From NCBI GenBank assembly GCA_948467735.1, contig CAOKFN010000058.1, positions 1 to 24,844 of the forward strand: a stretch of DNA of 24,844 nt, given 5' to 3'. The translations under genes and the position numbers were made by a program. Within the stretch, counting starts at the first letter, position 1. Each line of letters starts with the position of its first letter. The notes beneath the pieces are model-generated. The model searched no databases and was not told where the DNA came from. It was given only the letters and a program-made list of their open reading frames with translations. Below are positions 21,909 to 24,844 of the stretch, in pieces. The DNA is from an uncultured bacterium (GTDB taxonomy: Bacteria > Bacillota > Clostridia > Lachnospirales > Lachnospiraceae).

Positions 21909-24590
21909 TCACACCTGCCATCTGTTCTTAAGCTTATTCTGCAATCGGTATAACACGTTTAACGCATCAATAGGGGTCAAGGTATTCAGCTCTATCTCCG
22001 TCAATTCTTTTACCACATCCTCGTCCGTCACCGTATCGAACAGGGAAATCTGAGCCAGATCCACCTCGTCCAGCCGCGGCTGTTTTTTGACGGAGGCGGC
22101 TTTATCGCCCTTTATTTCCACGGCAATGCTCTGAATTTTTTCTATAATGTCATTGTCCGTGAGCTGCTCCACAATTTCCTTTGCCCTGTCAATCACCATA
22201 TCCGGGACTCCTGCCAGCTTTGCCACCTGAATGCCATAGCTTTTGTCCGCGCCCCCCTTGATGATTTTGCGAAGAAACACAATATCGTCCCCGCATTCCT
22301 TCACCGCGATACAATAATTATTCACATTGCTCATCTTGCCTTCCAATTCCGTAAGCTCATGATAATGGGTGGCGAAAAGCGTCTTGGCGCCCAAAAGCTT
22401 CCGATTGCTGATATGTTCTATCACAGCCCACGCAATGCTCAGCCCGTCAAACGTGGAGGTGCCCCGGCCAATTTCGTCTAAAATCAGCAGACTGTCCGCC
22501 GTTGCGTTTCGCAGGATATTGGCGACTTCATTCATCTCCACCATAAAAGTGGACTGACCGCTGGCAAGGTCGTCGGACGCGCCCACCCGGGTAAAAATCC
22601 GGTCCACAATGCCGATATTGGCGCTTTTGGCAGGCACAAAGCATCCCACCTGCGCCATCAGGACAATCAATGCGGTCTGCCTCATATAAGTGGATTTCCC
22701 CGCCATGTTCGGCCCTGTGATAATACTGATGCAGTGACTGTTATTATCCAGAAAGGTATCGTTGGCGATAAACATATCGTTGCTGATCATCTGTTCCACC
22801 ACCGGATGTCTGCCGTCCTTGATGTCAATGACGCCCTTTTCATTTAATTGGGGCCGCACATAATTGCTGCGCTCCGATACCAATGACAGAGACGCAAACA
22901 CATCCAGACGCGCAATCGCCTTCGCCGTCCTCTGAATCCGCTCCAGCTCCACGGAAATGGAATCCCTGATCTCACAGAACAAATCATATTCCAATGTGGT
23001 AAGCTTGTCCTCCGCGTTCAATATGGTATCTTCCAATTCTTTTAATCTTGAAGTGGTATATCGTTCCGCGTTGGACATGGTCTGTTTCCGGATATAATCC
23101 TCCGGCACCATATTTTTATAGGAATTGGTCACTTCAAAATAATAACCGAACACCTTGTTATATTTAATCTTGAGATTTTTAATCCCCGTCCGCTCCCTGT
23201 CCTTCTCCTCCAATTCCGCAAGCCACTGCTTCCCGTCCCTCTTGGCGCTGCGCAGCCTATCGATGTCAGCGTTAAAACCATCCTTTATCATGCCGCCCTC
23301 CCGGATGGTAATGGGCGGATCCTCTTCAATGGAAGCCTGAATCAGCTGAAAAATATCCTGAAGCTCGTCCAAATCCTTCTCAATACCTGTAAGCTCCTGT
23401 CCCGAAAATCCCTTCAGAACGGTCTTGACCGCAGGCAGCATTTCCAGAGAATTGCGGAGTGCTATAAAATCTCTGGGATTTGCCGTTTTATATGTCACCT
23501 TGCTCAACAGTCTTTCCAAATCATAAATGGAATTTAAGTACTCCCTCATTTCGTCCCTGGATACGCTGTCCTTATTTAACGCCGCAATGGCGTCCAGACG
23601 TTTTTCCATTTCGTTTTTGTCAATCAGCGGCTGTTCCAGCATGCTCCTAAGAAGCCGGCCGCCCATGGCCGTTTTCGTCTTATCCAGCACCCACAAAAGA
23701 GAGCCCCTTTTCTGCTTTTCCCTCAGAGTTTCCGTAAGTTCAAGATTCCGTCTGGTGGAGCTGTCAAGCAGCATATATTTATTCGTCAGATAAGGATAGA
23801 TGTGGGTGAAATGAGACAATTCCGTTTTCTGGGTATCATATAAATACTGCAGCAGCGCGCCCGCCGCCGCCATTCCCACCGGAAAATCCTCAATGCCAAG
23901 CCCGATTAAGGTATTCACCTTAAAATGGCGCATCAAAAGCCGCTTACAGCTTTCGTCGTCAAACATATGGGATTCCAGCGCATTGACTGAAATACGATAC
24001 CGCTCCCGCAGATGGTCAATATCATAGCCGCTTACCAGAAACGCTTCATTGCAGATAATTTCCGAAGGATCATACTTTATCAGCTCGTCCGTCAGCTTCC
24101 GCAGATCCTCCACCTCCGTCAGATAATAATCTCCCGTGGTGACGTCCGCAATGGAAATTCCGATTTTGGCGGGCATATACGCAATGCACATAAGGAAATT
24201 GTTCTTTGATTCCTCCAATGACTGCATGTTCAGATTCGTGCCCGGCGTCACAATGCGGGTGACTTCCCTCTTTACCAATCCCTTTGCAAGCTTGGGATCC
24301 TCCACCTGTTCGCAGATGGCGACTTTATACCCTCTGCTGACCAGCTTGGTCAAATACCCCTCCACCGCATGATAGGGAACGCCGCACATGGGAGCCCGTT
24401 CCTCCAGTCCGCAGGCTTTCCCCGTCAAAGTAAGTTCCAATTCTCTCGATACCGTCAGGGCGTCCTCAAAAAACATCTCATAAAAATCTCCCAGACGATA
24501 AAATAATATACAATCCGCATATTGTTTTTTAGTCTCCATGTACTGCTGCATCATGGGCGTCAATTCTTCAACAGGTATCTGTTCCGACAT
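21909..24590 (-). CDS. mutS: DNA mismatch repair protein MutS
   Basis: MutS recognises mismatches and small loops. The mismatch-binding motif GDFYEMF has Phe36-Tyr37-Glu38 in the same positions as E. coli. The ATPase has Walker A GPNMAGKST (about residues 625-633) and Walker B ILDEIGRGTSTFDG (about 700). The tail carries QISLF at 847-851, which fits a beta-clamp-binding motif as in Gram-positive MutS. The length of 893 aa is normal. AGGAG lies 7 nt before the ATG. It is the first gene of the mutS-mutL-miaA block, behind a promoter at 24743-24771 and a structured leader. Confidence 0.97.
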   Translation of the reverse strand: MSEQIPVEELTPMMQQYMETKKQYADCILFYRLGDFYEMFFEDALTVSRELELTLTGKACGLEERAPMCGVPYHAVEGYLTKLVSRGYKVAICEQVEDPKLAKGLVKREVTRIVTPGTNLNMQSLEESKNNFLMCIAYMPAKIGISIADVTTGDYYLTEVEDLRKLTDELIKYDPSEIICNEAFLVSGYDIDHLRERYRISVNALESHMFDDESCKRLLMRHFKVNTLIGLGIEDFPVGMAAAGALLQYLYDTQKTELSHFTHIYPYLTNKYMLLDSSTRRNLELTETLREKQKRGSLLWVLDKTKTAMGGRLLRSMLEQPLIDKNEMEKRLDAIAALNKDSVSRDEMREYLNSIYDLERLLSKVTYKTANPRDFIALRNSLEMLPAVKTVLKGFSGQELTGIEKDLDELQDIFQLIQASIEEDPPITIREGGMIKDGFNADIDRLRSAKRDGKQWLAELEEKDRERTGIKNLKIKYNKVFGYYFEVTNSYKNMVPEDYIRKQTMSNAERYTTSRLKELEDTILNAEDKLTTLEYDLFCEIRDSISVELERIQRTAKAIARLDVFASLSLVSERSNYVRPQLNEKGVIDIKDGRHPVVEQMISNDMFIANDTFLDNNSHCISIITGPNMAGKSTYMRQTALIVLMAQVGCFVPAKSANIGIVDRIFTRVGASDDLASGQSTFMVEMNEVANILRNATADSLLILDEIGRGTSTFDGLSIAWAVIEHISNRKLLGAKTLFATHYHELTELEGKMSNVNNYCIAVKECGDDIVFLRKIIKGGADKSYGIQVAKLAGVPDMVIDRAKEIVEQLTDNDIIEKIQSIAVEIKGDKAASVKKQPRLDEVDLAQISLFDTVTDEDVVKELTEIELNTLTPIDALNVLYRLQNKLKNRWQV

Positions 24591-24650
24591 GTTTCCGCTC
24601 CTGTTCTCTCACTTTTGTATCTTTCATTAAAATAAGCCGAATGTTCCCCC

Positions 24651-24701
24651 TTGGCTCACTGCCAAACAGGCAATATCTGCCCAGCGGGCATATCTGCCCG
24701 C
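24651..24701 (-). promoter_or_regulatory. Cascade of overlapping hairpins in the mutS leader
   Basis: Reading the minus strand there are four successive small inverted repeats. GCGGGC/GCCCGC lies at 24701-24684, GGCA/TGCC around GATAT at 24681-24669, TGCC/GGCA around TGTTT at 24672-24660, and TTGGC/GCCAA at 24665-24651. Neighbouring elements share arms, so alternative pairings exclude each other. The element GGCAGATAT occurs twice, 18 nt apart. It could be an RNA switch-like leader or a tandem operator. No known riboswitch class is recognised. Confidence 0.45.
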
Positions 24702-24703
24702 GG

Positions 24704-24745
24704 AATAAAGGCGAAAGCACTATGATTTGTGCAATCGCCTTTATT
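24704..24745. terminator. Long inverted repeat upstream of mutS, possible bidirectional terminator or operator
   Basis: AATAAAGGCGA (24704-24714) is a perfect complement of TCGCCTTTATT (24735-24745), and an inner GCAC/GTGC pair continues the stem after an AA/AA mismatch, leaving an 8-nt loop. On the plus strand TTTATTTT ends the second arm. On the minus strand the arm ends in CTTTATT. It may terminate a gene beyond the right edge. It overlaps the -10 box of the predicted mutS promoter, so an operator role is also possible. Confidence 0.55.
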
Positions 24746-24771
24746 TTACCACAACATGGTGTAATTGTAAA
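24743..24771 (-). promoter_or_regulatory. Sigma-A-type promoter upstream of mutS
   Basis: TTTACA (24766-24771) and TAAAAT (24743-24748) are separated by 17 nt on the minus strand, five of six matches in each box. A 7-bp inverted repeat AACATGG/CCATGTT (24753-24759 and 24778-24784) brackets the -35 box. The expected transcript would have a leader of about 145 nt. The rest of the right end (24785-24844) shows no gene I can support. Confidence 0.6.
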
Positions 24772-24844
24772 TGAATTCCATGTTTTGAACCACGACAAAC
24801 GCATGAATGTCTGCTCTCACCCAAGTCCTGAATTGTTGATTTTT

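Noticed and set aside
24568..24804. A 78-codon minus-strand frame upstream of and overlapping the mutS start
   Set aside because: It crosses the predicted promoter and hairpins, has no ribosome binding site and encodes no recognisable sequence. It is better explained as leader DNA.

Overview
This 24.8 kb window comes from a low-to-medium GC Gram-positive of the class Clostridia. Gene content, gene order and protein style suggest the Lachnospiraceae, but this is inferred from synteny, without a database search. Every convincing gene lies on the minus strand, so transcription runs from the right edge to the left. I see no rRNA or tRNA genes, insertion sequences, prophage genes or CRISPR array.

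In transcription order, block 1 (24844-16288) is DNA and RNA maintenance: mutS, mutL, miaA, a methionine gamma-lyase-family PLP enzyme and radC. It opens with a good promoter and an unusually structured leader upstream of mutS. It closes with a strong terminator after radC. Block 2 (16164-6448) is a cell-shape and septum-placement operon: mreB, mreC, mreD, a very large PBP2 (mrdA), minC, minD, minE, rodA, mgsA and a lipoprotein D,D-carboxypeptidase. Its genes are tightly packed or overlapping. Block 3 (6444-155) starts with a near-consensus promoter and a small P-loop protein. Next come an 18-bp repeat array, a terminator-like hairpin and an HlyD-like membrane-anchored protein, then yggS, sepF, aroB, lspA and an RluD-type pseudouridine synthase. 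A promoter at 49-77 points out of the left edge toward the next gene.

Blocks 2 and 3 together cover most of the elongation and division apparatus: MreBCD, RodA and PBP2 for side-wall synthesis, MinCDE for site selection, SepF for Z-ring tethering, and a carboxypeptidase for peptide trimming. Methylglyoxal synthase sits inside this operon.

The most unusual signal is a family of short in-frame repeats. An 18-nt unit with the palindromic core TTCCATGGAA, reading Ser-Met-Glu, forms a six-copy array between genes at 5777-5884. It recurs with the same 18-nt period inside the N-terminal extension of YggS and the interdomain linker of MutL, and a single copy lies at the C-terminus of MiaA. A separate 15-nt repeat, six copies, lengthens the N-terminus of the methionine gamma-lyase-like protein. 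All these sites are tolerant protein ends, linkers or intergenic DNA, which resembles proliferating protein-coding palindromic elements. Several start codons were moved from the longest open frame to the one served by a ribosome binding site, and non-ATG starts are frequent.
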